A stretch of DNA of 64,000 nt from Sipunculus nudus (taxonomy: Eukaryota > Annelida > Sipuncula > Golfingiida > Sipunculidae). This document shows, piece after piece, positions 24,480 through 35,539 of the stretch. The stretch covers positions 32,003,956-32,067,955 of the forward strand of contig CM049312.1 of the NCBI GenBank assembly GCA_026874595.1, written 5' to 3'. Each line of letters begins with the position of its first letter. Position 1 is the stretch's first letter. The notes under the pieces were generated by a model. The model worked only from the letters and a program-made list of their open reading frames with translations. It ran no database searches and was not told the DNA's origin. The translations under genes and the position numbers were made by a program.

Positions 24480-24786
24480 ATTCCGGTTCTTCTCTCTTTC
24501 TCTCTCTGTTTCTCTTACTGTCTCTCTTTCTATTTCTCTCCCTTTCTTTCTTTATCTCTCTCTTTTTTCTTTCTTTTTTTCTCTCTCCTATATATATCGG
24601 ATAAATATTATATATAAAATAGGTCTTTGGTACCTTTCCCTCTAATTCTAATTCTCTCTCCCTGTCTCTCTTTCTTTCTCTCTCTTTCATTCCTTCTCTC
24701 TCTCCTTTATAGCCTATATCGGATAAATATTATATATAGGCTATGGTATAGCGCTCTCTTTTTCTTTACACTGTCTCTTTCGCTCG

Positions 24787-24874
<88 letters not shown>

Positions 24875-24895
24875 AATATTTTCTGATATATATAA
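24480..24895. repeat. CT-rich tract and (TA)n microsatellite
   Basis: Pyrimidine-rich CTCTCT/TTTC sequence containing two near-copies of an ATCGGATAAATATTATATAT segment (about 24597 and 24718), then a long TA run (about 24800-24880). Confidence 0.9.
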
Positions 24896-25003
24896 ATATA
24901 TAGCATAATTTTAAATTATATATTATATTAATATAGGCTACTGATCTATAAATGAATAAATTATTTAAACATATATGTCGAATTTATATGTATGTTTATC
25001 GTA

Positions 25004-25134
<131 letters not shown>

Positions 25135-25421
25135 CCTAGCGCTCGGTAGTCCCGAGTATGTAAAACACTGCCCGCTGTTAGGGCAGGGTAGCGCTCGGTA
25201 AAAAGTCCGAGCGCTCAGTAGCCCCACGCGGGTCAGAGCAATGCCATGTATGAATCCAGGGTAGCGCTCGGTAAAAAGTCCTACCGAGCGCTAGCGCTCG
25301 GTACGCTCGGTAAAAAGACCGACCGGATTAGCAGTGGTATACCAGTGGATTCCGGCACTGTAATTGAATGAATGTCTGCATTTCTGCTAACACAAGTGAC
25401 AGTGACACTTTAATACCTTGT

Positions 25422-25520
25422 TGCGGATCCACAACTGTGGTACGATCACAGTTGTGGGAATGGCCTGTACAGTTAGGCCTTGTATTGTTGCGGATCCAAA
25501 ACTGTGATACGATCACTGAG
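25422..25520. repeat. Short direct repeat with palindrome
   Basis: TTGCGGATCC(A/C)A(A)ACTGTG occurs twice (about 25422 and 25489). In the first copy CACAACTGTG is followed seven bases later by its complement CACAGTTGTG, giving a 10-bp perfect stem. Possibly the end of a small element. Confidence 0.5.
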
Positions 25521-25673
25521 AGGAGCAGAGCGGATCGGAATCACACGTCTTGGGCCGAGACTAACGTTAGTTAATACCTGGATTTAATATATCAATATGT
25601 CCCCGCATGGACAGGATATTTCCCGAGCTGCCTCCATCTCTCATGCTTCTGTATATTTGAATTTGCCACTTAC

Positions 25674-25829
25674 CTGAATTGAACTACCCGCCACCTGTAG
25701 GACCAGTGTTTTGTGAGGAAACAGCTGTTCACCTGACAGGCCGTATCTGATGTCACCAATCGATGTTTTGATGCGGGTCCCAGCGGCCGCGACGTAAGCG
25801 ACCTTCACCTTCACGCTATAGTGTATCAT
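25674..25829 (-). CDS. Possible first coding exon of an unidentified host gene
   Basis: An ATG at 25829 (minus) opens 52 codons, starting MIHYSVKVKVAYVAAAG and ending AGSSIQ. It then meets a consensus splice donor, CAG|GTAAGT, at 25674/25673. The stretch has higher GC and a more protein-like composition than its surroundings. I do not recognise the product. Downstream exons would lie to the left, across the Mutator-like element, and none was found. A chance frame is possible; the case rests on the donor and composition only. Confidence 0.3.
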
Positions 25830-25849
25830 AAAAAACAGGTCAGGTAAGA

Positions 25850-26510
25850 TAATTGCTCAGATTATTTCACTGTCCGTGTTATCCGGGTCCACTCTAGGCG
25901 ACTCATAAAAAAGAATAAATAGATCAGACAGTTAGACAGTTCAAGGGGATATGGCAAATTCATAGGAAATGTTTTTCAATGAGCAAAATTTGGCAAGTCA
26001 TGGATATTAAATAATTTAATTTAATATCTTAAGAAAAACATAAAAAAATTAATATAGCCAATATGAGGACAAGGAATCGATTAGATCTTGAATATAGACA
26101 CTTTTAACCAAATATAAGGAAAGCAATTCATGAAATGCAGAAGCGAATCCAAGGGGGTAGGGTACTATATATAGGAAGTTGACCCTAGTCCCCCCCGGGA
26201 GAAAATTACAGTTTTTTTCAGCGTATTATCGGATTTTAAGACCTAATTCCCTTCCCGCCCCCCCCCCCCCCCGGTATCGGGAACCTTTAATAATAAATAT
26301 ACAGATTTTTTCATTTGTAAAATATAAAACCGTTTCCTTCCCATAATTCTGAATTCGCCCTTAAAAAGCATATGAGTCGATGAGCAAAAAGGTTTGCTTT
26401 CAGTTTCTATATTTCATAATTTAATTCAGCATACATTTGTACTATTTTATCTGCGATTTTTTCAATATATGATACAGAATGCGAGCCTCCTCCCCCGTTA
26501 ATCTTGAGGC
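25850..26510. other. No gene; contains poly-C tract
   Basis: AT-rich sequence with a C-run of about 15 at 26258-26272. No coding or repeat-end evidence. It ends at the BEL target duplication. Confidence 0.5.
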
Positions 26511-26515
26511 ATGCA

Positions 26516-27552
26516 TGTGACTGGTAGCCGAGATCAGCCAGAGAAATATGTCAGGACGCGGCAGGGTTTTTAATTCTTTATTCTGAAGCCGGTTCAATCT
26601 ACAAATTAACAAATATAAATTTACTCTAATGTCTAAAGCTACATCTAAATGCAAATAAGTATGGACATGCATTAATAAATGAAATTCCTATGGATGAAAT
26701 ATATATAAGGTATATAAAAGACTCTCTAATTGTATGATTAATAAACAAATCAATCATGCTGCTGATATGACAAAACAAATCCAAATTCTAAACTATGTAT
26801 GGCTTACTGATCAGAAAATAATATATTAACTGAATAAGAAGTCTATGTTGCACATGTTTACCCTTTTATACTGACCTGTTACTTTAACCTAATAATATTG
26901 AAATATTAGCCATTAAATTTACTGATTTAGTGTAAATACTAGTTACTTGTACCAAAATGCAGCAGTAAATAAGCAAATATCACAATTTAATCATTATTCC
27001 TACATAACACAAACATATGAAGACATAATTAAGCTATTCCTATATACAGCAACACAGTCATGGATGGCATTGTCCTTTTATGAGAGCCTAGCTCCGCTCA
27101 TATCAGCAGTGACATACCACAGCCCATACTATCTTACAGCACAGAAAAATTAATTGGGCCCTGTCCGTACATGGGAGCAAGCACTGTTCAGCATGTATAC
27201 AAGCTACTACAGGGTAATGTAGGGCGTGACAATCGAGGTACACAAACTTTTTCTGTTCTATTACAACTTTCAAACTATAAAATGAAGAAATGTTAATGAC
27301 TGCAGTATTAAGACTACTTAATGAATATTTTATACAATTATCAGTATATAAATGAAAGTAAATATGTGATTACTTACGACATTGCGGCATACTGTCGAGC
27401 AACATGCTTCTCCCCTTATGGGTTCAGGCTGATCTGATTACCAAAAAATGCACGAACTGCCGTACAGACAAAAAAGTAACTGAGCCACTTACTGGCTCAT
27501 TCTTCTAGTGCCACCTAGTGGAAATCTATGGAAAATGACTACGTCCCTTACA
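26516..27552 (-). repeat. BEL/Pao 3' LTR
   Basis: 1037 bp with TG...CA ends, identical as far as read to 32819-33855. The plus strand has a 68-codon frame (from 26947) that recurs unchanged in the other LTR; it has no recognisable domain and is probably chance. Confidence 0.95.
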
Positions 27553-27736
27553 CCGCCCCCCGAACCCGACTTCAGGAGGGTTAAAATGACCTCTCAACTG
27601 GGACGTAGGCATATTAACATATAAATAATCCTAAAGATTACAACAATATATGGGAAAGCAGTTCCTCTCCTACGTTATTTACCTGATTTCTAATACTACC
27701 TAGAAAGCATTCGATACAATTGATACATTCTTACAA

Positions 27737-27980
27737 CTATTGAGTATACATATCTTTATAATCATGGCATTCAATGAGACAAAGTTTGGTCACTGGCCTG
27801 GTGAGAGTTGACGTTTTAGTCTCAACCGTTGCCGATCTGACCAATCCATCAGAACCAATATCAGTATCTGTCACTCGCCCAATCTGCCAACAATTTCTTG
27901 GCATACTGGGGTCCACAACAAGAACAATGTCACCTGAACAAAGATTTCTCTTTTTGTCGTACCACTTGCTGCTCTGGAAG
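27737..27980 (-). pseudogene. BEL/Pao polyprotein C-terminal remnant (DUF5641-like)
   Basis: On the minus strand a frame resumes with SSKWYDKKRNLCSGDIVLVV and ends near ECHDYKDMYTQ. This resembles the domain that follows the integrase core in BEL/Pao polyproteins (DUF5641-like; KW...NL..GDIVLV). It overlaps the end of the main reading frame in another frame, so at the junction (about 27968-27985) the deletion also put it out of frame. The frame stays open upstream to 28138, but that part is the antisense-like shadow of the main frame. It would not be translated as part of the polyprotein. Confidence 0.7.
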
Positions 27981-30900
27981 GTCACCCATTCGCTGGCCTT
28001 CTGGTTTAGACCAAAGTCGACGACAAGTAAAACACCTACTGATGACTCTGCGTACAACACTGCGTACTCCTGGAATCCAATACTTATCCCGAACCTCTGC
28101 AACCACATACTCGCGACCTGAATGACCTGACATCTCATGATGATGTTTAACTATCAAGGCCGAAACATGATGTTCCTTCGGCAAGATTATCCTGGATTTT
28201 GCCTCTCTGGTTCTTCTACCACAAATCAAGTCACCATGTTCAGACAAACTAGGATCTAGCCTATATATCTTGCTCTTACGACTCATGCTGGACTGGCCGC
28301 TTTGCAGTATTTGTATTTCTTCCTCATAACTCTGATTCTGAACATACTTGACAATTGAACTTTCTGCTGTATTTAACTCCTGAAGCGTGAGAGGCCCACA
28401 CTTATACGATCTGTTCTTCTGCTGCAATTTTTGCTTTAAGAAGGTCTTGAATCGCAATATCCAAGCTACTGTGCGTTTCAATGCGTACCAAGATGAGTGC
28501 CTCTTGATCATTCGATCAATGGTACCCACTTTGACTGCCAGAGGATGGGCTTGTGCCTTTTGATGGACTTCTTGATCATTACTGATATCTGGAAGTATCA
28601 TTCCTGGGTCGGCGTATTCGGAGGACTCTGGGTTAAGTTCCCAAAGAAACTCAGGCCCTCTGGTCCATCTTGTACTCCCTGTGAGTTCACTCACTGTAAG
28701 CCCTCGTGACACATCATCTGCTGGATTGAGATCGGACTTGACATGCTTCCACTGACCTACAGTAGAACCATCGTGAATGATGGCTAACCGATTTGATACA
28801 AACACATGAAATCTCTTGTCTACATTTTGTATGTAAGAGAGCACAATAGTACTGTCTGTGTAGAAGACACTATCCTGAAGTGGCACTGTGAGCTCATTTC
28901 GGAGCAATTTGTCTTGCTTGACTGACAGTGCAGCTGCACTCAGTTCCAATCTTGGAATTGTCATTTGTTTCAGAGGTGCCACTCTGGATTTTGCCATCAG
29001 CAGGCAGCAGTGAACTTGACCCAATTCATTCACCATTCTGATGTAACTGACAGATCCATAGGCGATGGTAGAAGCATCTGAAAAATGGTGTAGTTCAAAC
29101 CGAGTTGCCCTAAACTCCTTTGGTTGAATAGAACGGCTGATGTTGAACTTCGACAGCTCCCCTAATTCATCCAACCAATGCTGCCATTCTTTGATGTCTG
29201 TCTCTGACAGTGGTTCATCCCAGTTGCATCTCTTCTTTGCTAGATTCTGCACCATCTTCTTTCCCCTTACTGTGAAAGGAGTCAGAAAGCCTAGAGGGTC
29301 ATATATAGAACATACCATACCCAATAGTCCTCTCCTGGTCAGAGGCCTGCCAAGTGGTTTCATAGCATAAGTAAACTGGTCAGAGTTTATGCTCCAGTCT
29401 ACCCCTAAAACTCTGTCAAAAGGCAAGGCATGCAAGTTCAAATCCCCAGGTTTCGCTGCCCGCTCACTCTCTGGGATATGAGAAAGGACTTCTCTACTGT
29501 TGCTTGACCACTTGCACAAACGAAACCCACCTTTCGCCAAAAGTCTTGGCAACTTATTTGCTGTTTCTACTGCTTCTTCTTCTGTTGAGAATGATTTGAG
29601 AAAGTCATCCACATAAAAATTTTGATATACACATTCGATCACTTTAGGACCAAATTCCTCTTTGTTGTCCTTCGCTGTCTGTTGCAGTGCGTATGAACAG
29701 ACACTCGGACTCCAAGTGCCCCCAAACAAATGCACAGTCATCCTGTATACATCAACGACATCATCCGGGTTACCATCACGCCACCAGAGGAAACGCAGCA
29801 CGTCACGATAAAACTGTGGTACTTGGACCTGGTGGAACATGGCCTCTATGTCTGATGTGACAGCGATGGGATACTCTCGAAACCTCAAGAGAACACCAAG
29901 TAACCTGCTTGTAAGGTCTGGACCTTGTAGCACTCTGCTGTTCAGCGAAAGTCCCCCGTATCTCGCTGCACAATCAAACACTATGCGCAATTTTGACTTG
30001 TGTGGGCTGGTGACTGCATGGTGTGGCAAATACCACACGAGTCCATCATTTCTGTCCTTGTCACTCTCTGAGATCTTCTCTGCGTAACCCTTGTTAATTA
30101 GGTCTTTCATGCTCTCTTTGTAATCCTTCTGAAGTTGTTGGTTCCCCTTCATTTTCTTTGCAAGGTGCAGTAGGCGGCGCTCAGCCAACGGCTTGTTGTC
30201 TGGGAGGGATGTATTCTCACGAAATGGTATAGCCACTTCATAATGTCCGCTCCTTTTGCTAACTGAAGCGTCCATCACACTCAAGGCTTGACGATCCTCC
30301 ATGGACAACCCTTTGGCATTGTCACTCATACTAGAACAATCTATTTTCCAGAAAAGCTCTAATTTCTGCTCTAGCTGGGATGCTACAAATCCTGAAAATG
30401 CACTTTGACCTTGTGCACACACTTCAATAGGTCCATTCAGTGACCACCCTAAGACAGTCTTTGTAGCGAATGGTGCTAGGTGTTCTTGTCCTTTAGGAGC
30501 ACGTCTAACTTCAAGTGGTACTATAGCCTCTGGCGCATCTTGACCAATAAGGAGTTGAATGCGCTTATCTCTTGTTAGCAATGGGATGTCAAGGTCTCTC
30601 AGATGCTCCCATCTCTCCAGATCATGACTTCTGGGCAGACACTCTGTGCTGATGGGAAGCTCAGGTCTGGAATATACCTTATTCAGCACCACAGAGTCTC
30701 CATTATCTACTCCAGAAACGACTAAGCTGTGAACAGTAACATTCGTTGGGCTACCCCTTTTCTCCAATGTTGACAAGTTGAGTGTCTGTTCTTCTCCCTG
30801 AGATTGAAGCTGGTGAACTAAGTCCAGGGAGCAAAACGATGATGTTGACCCACTGTCAAGAAGCGCATAGGTAATTACAGACTGGTTGTTGCTTGATTTT

Positions 30901-32774
30901 ACTTTGACTTTCACAACTGGCATGGCCACTCTGTATACATCAGCTGATACATGATTACAGGAAGCACCATTTGCACTGGTCGTATCTGTTGACTTGCTTT
31001 GGTTACCTTGTGAGACTTGTTCGTTGTTTCTAGTAATGTGCAGAAACTTTGTATGCTTTATTTTACATCCCGCTACTGAACATGTCTTTTCAGCCTTGCA
31101 GTCATTAGAGAAATGGCCCTTTCTCAAGCAATTGAAACATAACCGGTTTTGTCTAGCCACCTCGAGCCTTTTTTCTGGGGCCATTTTCTTAAACTCTACA
31201 CATCTGAACAGTGAACTACAGGTGCTGTCCCCACACACTAAACACTTCCTGATGTTGCTTGTCTGACTCACCTGCATGGCTGCACTGAAACCTCGCTTCC
31301 TTAGACCAGACAATGCATTATTGTCTTGTGGCTTGGAGGTCTTACTTGCGCCCAAGGCACCATATACAGGATCGCTGATTTCCTTTGCAGAGAGTTCTAC
31401 AAAACGAACCAGGTCTTCCAGTTCTGGATTTCCAGATGTCTCCCGAATAGTGACAACTCGTCTCTTCCACCTATGCTGAAGAAACACTGGGAGTCGCTCT
31501 GCTACTTGAACCAAAACTCTCTGATTTACTTCTCCAAGACCATCCATTGCATGCATGGTCTCCTTGAAACACCTCAACTCATCAGCAAACTCCTGTAATG
31601 TATCTGTAGCAATTCTGTTGCCACATGTGACCCTATCTACCCATGCATTACATATGATATACTTATTGCCAAAACGCTCAGCTAACAACTCTTTGGCTCT
31701 GATATAACCTCCCTTGCCCATGGCAGCACAACCTTCAATCACCTTATAAGCTCTACCAGTGCAATACTGTAACAATCTAGTAAGTTTAGCATACTCATCC
31801 ACATCATATCTGTCAACATTATTCTCAAATGACTTGATAAAAGACCAATATCTTACTGGATTACCATCAAAACTAGGAATTTCAGTTTTTGGCATATGCA
31901 GAGTTTGTATCAGTTCTCCCAATGGGTCGGATCTAGAATTCTCACCACTTGGCTGGAACTCTTGAGCACAAGGGTTGAGAGTACAGTCTTGCACAGGGCC
32001 CTCACCACCTATTTCTTCTACTGGCGTAGAATGCAAAGACTGCACCCATGCGGTCACTCTATCCTTTCTGGACCGGACACTAGCACTGCGATGTGACTCT
32101 ACATCTTCTTCGTCAAGTACTGCTTGTTCAGCCTCGACCTTTGCTAGCTGGGTTTTCACATCAAGACGTTTAACTTGTTGCTGGAGCTTTAACATTTGCT
32201 GTTCCAGCTGCTCTCTTTCTGCTAAAGCTGCTGCCTCAGCCAACAGAGCTGCCTTCTTTGCTGCAGCCTCAACACTTAACCGAGAATGCCTCGAACTAAC
32301 AGATTTCACAGTCTCTGCTTTACTTTTACTACTTTTGCTCTTGTTGCAACTATCAATCTCTGATTTATCAACATCATTAGTTGCACTGTCATTCATGTGT
32401 CTCTTTTCTGGGCCTGTTGCCCTTTCTTGACTGTTTTCAGTTTCTTCACATTGCAAATATTTGTCTATAGCCTCATCTAACACTGTTTTCTTTGTCACAA
32501 CACTATCTAAATATAGCTGGGCTTCTTCTCTCTCTTCATTTTCTAGTAATGCAAAATAATCCTCATGAACAGATTTCAAGTTCTCAAATAATTTCTCAAG
32601 AGCAGTACGTTCTTCAGAAACTTTCTGTTTCTTCTCTGAGAGCTTCATAAGCTCGTATATCTTGTTTATCTTTTGGGTTACCAGTCTTTTGGCTGTAATA
32701 CGTCTACTTCTCAATGACTTAAACTTCTCCCCCTCAGTGGGGTTCTCAATTGTATCTTCACTGGACTTTGGCAT
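27930..32774 (-). CDS. BEL/Pao Gag-Pol polyprotein lacking integrase core
   Basis: One open frame of 1614 codons from the ATG at 32774 (an upstream TTG five codons earlier is not a likely start). Approximate order in residues: basic N-terminus; Ala/Glu/Gln-rich coiled coil 170-230; DUF1759-type Gag domain 295-455; zinc knuckle CFNCLRKGHFSNDC near 546; aspartic protease (A17 type) with LLDSGSTSSF near 640. RT follows, with SDIEAMFHQV and YVDD near 1054; RNase-H-type domain with FSDAS, PRLEL, YTDS and NPADDVSRG (1230-1360); integrase zinc-binding HH-CC ending RCFTCRR near 1582. Then about 20 residues of shifted sequence and a stop. The D-D-E catalytic core, normally next, is absent. The copy is otherwise undamaged; it could supply RT and Gag but not integration. 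Confidence 0.93.
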   Translation of the reverse strand: MPKSSEDTIENPTEGEKFKSLRSRRITAKRLVTQKINKIYELMKLSEKKQKVSEERTALEKLFENLKSVHEDYFALLENEEREEAQLYLDSVVTKKTVLDEAIDKYLQCEETENSQERATGPEKRHMNDSATNDVDKSEIDSCNKSKSSKSKAETVKSVSSRHSRLSVEAAAKKAALLAEAAALAEREQLEQQMLKLQQQVKRLDVKTQLAKVEAEQAVLDEEDVESHRSASVRSRKDRVTAWVQSLHSTPVEEIGGEGPVQDCTLNPCAQEFQPSGENSRSDPLGELIQTLHMPKTEIPSFDGNPVRYWSFIKSFENNVDRYDVDEYAKLTRLLQYCTGRAYKVIEGCAAMGKGGYIRAKELLAERFGNKYIICNAWVDRVTCGNRIATDTLQEFADELRCFKETMHAMDGLGEVNQRVLVQVAERLPVFLQHRWKRRVVTIRETSGNPELEDLVRFVELSAKEISDPVYGALGASKTSKPQDNNALSGLRKRGFSAAMQVSQTSNIRKCLVCGDSTCSSLFRCVEFKKMAPEKRLEVARQNRLCFNCLRKGHFSNDCKAEKTCSVAGCKIKHTKFLHITRNNEQVSQGNQSKSTDTTSANGASCNHVSADVYRVAMPVVKVKVKSSNNQSVITYALLDSGSTSSFCSLDLVHQLQSQGEEQTLNLSTLEKRGSPTNVTVHSLVVSGVDNGDSVVLNKVYSRPELPISTECLPRSHDLERWEHLRDLDIPLLTRDKRIQLLIGQDAPEAIVPLEVRRAPKGQEHLAPFATKTVLGWSLNGPIEVCAQGQSAFSGFVASQLEQKLELFWKIDCSSMSDNAKGLSMEDRQALSVMDASVSKRSGHYEVAIPFRENTSLPDNKPLAERRLLHLAKKMKGNQQLQKDYKESMKDLINKGYAEKISESDKDRNDGLVWYLPHHAVTSPHKSKLRIVFDCAARYGGLSLNSRVLQGPDLTSRLLGVLLRFREYPIAVTSDIEAMFHQVQVPQFYRDVLRFLWWRDGNPDDVVDVYRMTVHLFGGTWSPSVCSYALQQTAKDNKEEFGPKVIECVYQNFYVDDFLKSFSTEEEAVETANKLPRLLAKGGFRLCKWSSNSREVLSHIPESERAAKPGDLNLHALPFDRVLGVDWSINSDQFTYAMKPLGRPLTRRGLLGMVCSIYDPLGFLTPFTVRGKKMVQNLAKKRCNWDEPLSETDIKEWQHWLDELGELSKFNISRSIQPKEFRATRFELHHFSDASTIAYGSVSYIRMVNELGQVHCCLLMAKSRVAPLKQMTIPRLELSAAALSVKQDKLLRNELTVPLQDSVFYTDSTIVLSYIQNVDKRFHVFVSNRLAIIHDGSTVGQWKHVKSDLNPADDVSRGLTVSELTGSTRWTRGPEFLWELNPESSEYADPGMILPDISNDQEVHQKAQAHPLAVKVGTIDRMIKRHSSWYALKRTVAWILRFKTFLKQKLQQKNRSYKCGPLTLQELNTAESSIVKYVQNQSYEEEIQILQSGQSSMSRKSKIYRLDPSLSEHGDLICGRRTREAKSRIILPKEHHVSALIVKHHHEMSGHSGREYVVAEVRDKYWIPGVRSVVRRVISRCFTCRRLWSKPEGQRMGDLPEQQVVRQKEKSLFR

Positions 32775-32818
32775 GACTACTGTTGTCAACTCGACTCAAT
32801 AGCTGACTGTCATTGAAC

Positions 32819-33855
32819 TGTGACTGGTAGCCGAGATCAGCCAGAGAAATATGTCAGGACGCGGCAGGGTTTTTAATTCTTTATTCTGAAGCCGGTTCAA
32901 TCTACAAATTAACAAATATAAATTTACTCTAATGTCTAAAGCTACATCTAAATGCAAATAAGTATGGACATGCATTAATAAATGAAATTCCTATGGATGA
33001 AATATATATAAGGTATATAAAAGACTCTCTAATTGTATGATTAATAAACAAATCAATCATGCTGCTGATATGACAAAACAAATCCAAATTCTAAACTATG
33101 TATGGCTTACTGATCAGAAAATAATATATTAACTGAATAAGAAGTCTATGTTGCACATGTTTACCCTTTTATACTGACCTGTTACTTTAACCTAATAATA
33201 TTGAAATATTAGCCATTAAATTTACTGATTTAGTGTAAATACTAGTTACTTGTACCAAAATGCAGCAGTAAATAAGCAAATATCACAATTTAATCATTAT
33301 TCCTACATAACACAAACATATGAAGACATAATTAAGCTATTCCTATATACAGCAACACAGTCATGGATGGCATTGTCCTTTTATGAGAGCCTAGCTCCGC
33401 TCATATCAGCAGTGACATACCACAGCCCATACTATCTTACAGCACAGAAAAATTAATTGGGCCCTGTCCGTACATGGGAGCAAGCACTGTTCAGCATGTA
33501 TACAAGCTACTACAGGGTAATGTAGGGCGTGACAATCGAGGTACACAAACTTTTTCTGTTCTATTACAACTTTCAAACTATAAAATGAAGAAATGTTAAT
33601 GACTGCAGTATTAAGACTACTTAATGAATATTTTATACAATTATCAGTATATAAATGAAAGTAAATATGTGATTACTTACGACATTGCGGCATACTGTCG
33701 AGCAACATGCTTCTCCCCTTATGGGTTCAGGCTGATCTGATTACCAAAAAATGCACGAACTGCCGTACAGACAAAAAAGTAACTGAGCCACTTACTGGCT
33801 CATTCTTCTAGTGCCACCTAGTGGAAATCTATGGAAAATGACTACGTCCCTTACA
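32819..33855 (-). repeat. BEL/Pao 5' LTR
   Basis: Upstream LTR in the sense of the element (minus strand), which would carry the promoter. Same length and apparently the same sequence as the 3' LTR. Confidence 0.95.
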
Positions 33856-33860
33856 ATGCA

Positions 33861-34826
33861 TTTATATAAGCTCTTAGGCCTATTCTATGTTTTTAAGTTT
33901 GGGTGGTTATTAATTCATTTAACCCATTTCTCAGATGACAATGGTATATAATTGGTTTTAAATTACTTCATTATGACTGTGTGTCACTTAAAATTATAAT
34001 ATTTATCTAGGAACCAGCGAGAAGATACATATGTAATTAGATATGTTCATCCACTGCTATGTTAAATGTTTATATCTCGTTCTAAATCCAATTTATATTC
34101 TAGTAATGCTTATGGGAATTAAATCATTCATTATGTTAGCCCATAAGAATGAACTCATCAATTGCTTTTTTTCAGTGACTGAAGCATTGTGGAGTCCATA
34201 GATTGCACCTGCAGTTATCTGTGATTATAACACTCCATACACAACTGTGAGATTTAACATATATCCATTGATTAATGTTCAGTACATCTATGTGTATTGT
34301 ATATTTGACCACTGGAAAACATTACTGTTCTGTTCTCAGCCCTGTTTTGCACCAAGGAAGTTAAAATATGAACATAATAGTACACAGGCCTAAAGCCTTA
34401 TACAGGACTGCCACCAAATGCAAGATGTCTACGGGGCTGTTAATGCTTCAATTCTCTCTGGACAAATACTATCAGTTGCTGATGTTACATGTGCTTCATG
34501 CTTTCCAGAATGGTTATTTTTTATTGCAGGACTTTCGACATATAATATTATAATATTATGTGAACATTGGTTTGTTATAACCATAGGAAATATTTTTATT
34601 TCATTTCCTTTCTAAGATTAACAGATCGTATCGTGCTATAACCCCAGTTAGCCCTTTGGTGGGCCGGCGACGCAACAGAAACTTGAAACCTGTTGCGTCG
34701 CCGTCGGCGGCTATCATTATGTCAGACCTATACTCAAGAAAAACAGCAATGTTTTAGGGACATGACCTGTAGAACTACACAAGTATATGACCTGATATTA
34801 ACCAAGAACTTACGACATATATATGA
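33861..34826. other. No gene; one GC-rich hairpin
   Basis: AT-rich sequence. The one feature is a perfect 13-bp hairpin: GGCGACGCAACAG at 34666-34678, an 11-base loop, and its complement at 34690-34702. It may be the end of an unrecognised mobile element. Confidence 0.5.
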
Positions 34827-35539
34827 ACGAGTGACCTATGGGCCATGAAGCTCAGTTAAATTCAAGGAACCTTAAACAATGGTTAAAATGACTCCCAAAA
34901 ATGAGTACGGTCGTAATGAGCGAGGTCTAGGTGGGCGTGCGGTTCCAGCATGGGCGTGGTTCTGATTGGCTTGTTCTGGATGGGCGTGCCGATTTATTCA
35001 GAGCGAGCTTGATTTGACTTGGCATTATGGTCTGCATGGGCCGGACGTACGAATTTGCTTGAAAAAAACTTGAATTTTACATATGCCCTGAATTTTATTA
35101 TATTTTACTATTTGGCTGAAGATATGCGCGTATATCGTGCATTTCAATGTACGGTATATATACACATTAACGACATTCCCGAGTTTTGACGCCAAAATTG
35201 TACCTTAATTGAACGGTATTTTTGTCACATCTAATTTTTGTTGCTGGACATTTATCACAGAAAATATCAAAATGTCGGTCTCAATAATAAACGATAGCAA
35301 TATCAAACAACTATTGTTGATGCAGACAACCCGGCCAGGTAACTGGACATGTGCGTCGAAGGAGGGGAAACTTGCTCACTAGGAAGCCCACACGAGCAAC
35401 CATTTAAATAGTTAAGCCTAATTAGCCGCAGAGATGTTTCCTTTAAACTGTTTCCCTATAAACAGCTGCACAAACAGTTGCAATATTGTACTGAAATAAT
35501 GTTGTGTCCTCATCCATGGAATATCATTAAAATAAAAAG

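Larger units (their letters stand above)
26516..33855 (-). mobile_element. BEL/Pao LTR retrotransposon, intact ends, integrase core deleted
   Basis: Two 1037-bp LTRs (26516-27552 and 32819-33855) run TGTGACTGG...CCCTTACA on the plus strand. They are flanked by perfect 5-bp duplications ATGCA (26511-26515 and 33856-33860). I could see no difference between the LTRs, which indicates recent insertion. The internal region, minus strand, encodes a fused Gag-protease-RT-RNase H polyprotein. It then passes straight from the integrase zinc-binding region to the C-terminal domain, with no catalytic core. A G-rich purine tract (complement of CCGCCCCCCGAACCCG) precedes the 3' LTR. I see no canonical TGG primer-binding site after the 5' LTR. 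Confidence 0.95.

Noticed and set aside
26947-27153. 68-codon frame repeated exactly at 33250-33456
   Set aside because: It lies in both LTRs of the BEL element, on the strand opposite to its genes; the identity reflects LTR duplication.
27774-32430. Numerous plus-strand frames opposite the BEL polyprotein
   Set aside because: They are antisense shadows of a long real reading frame.
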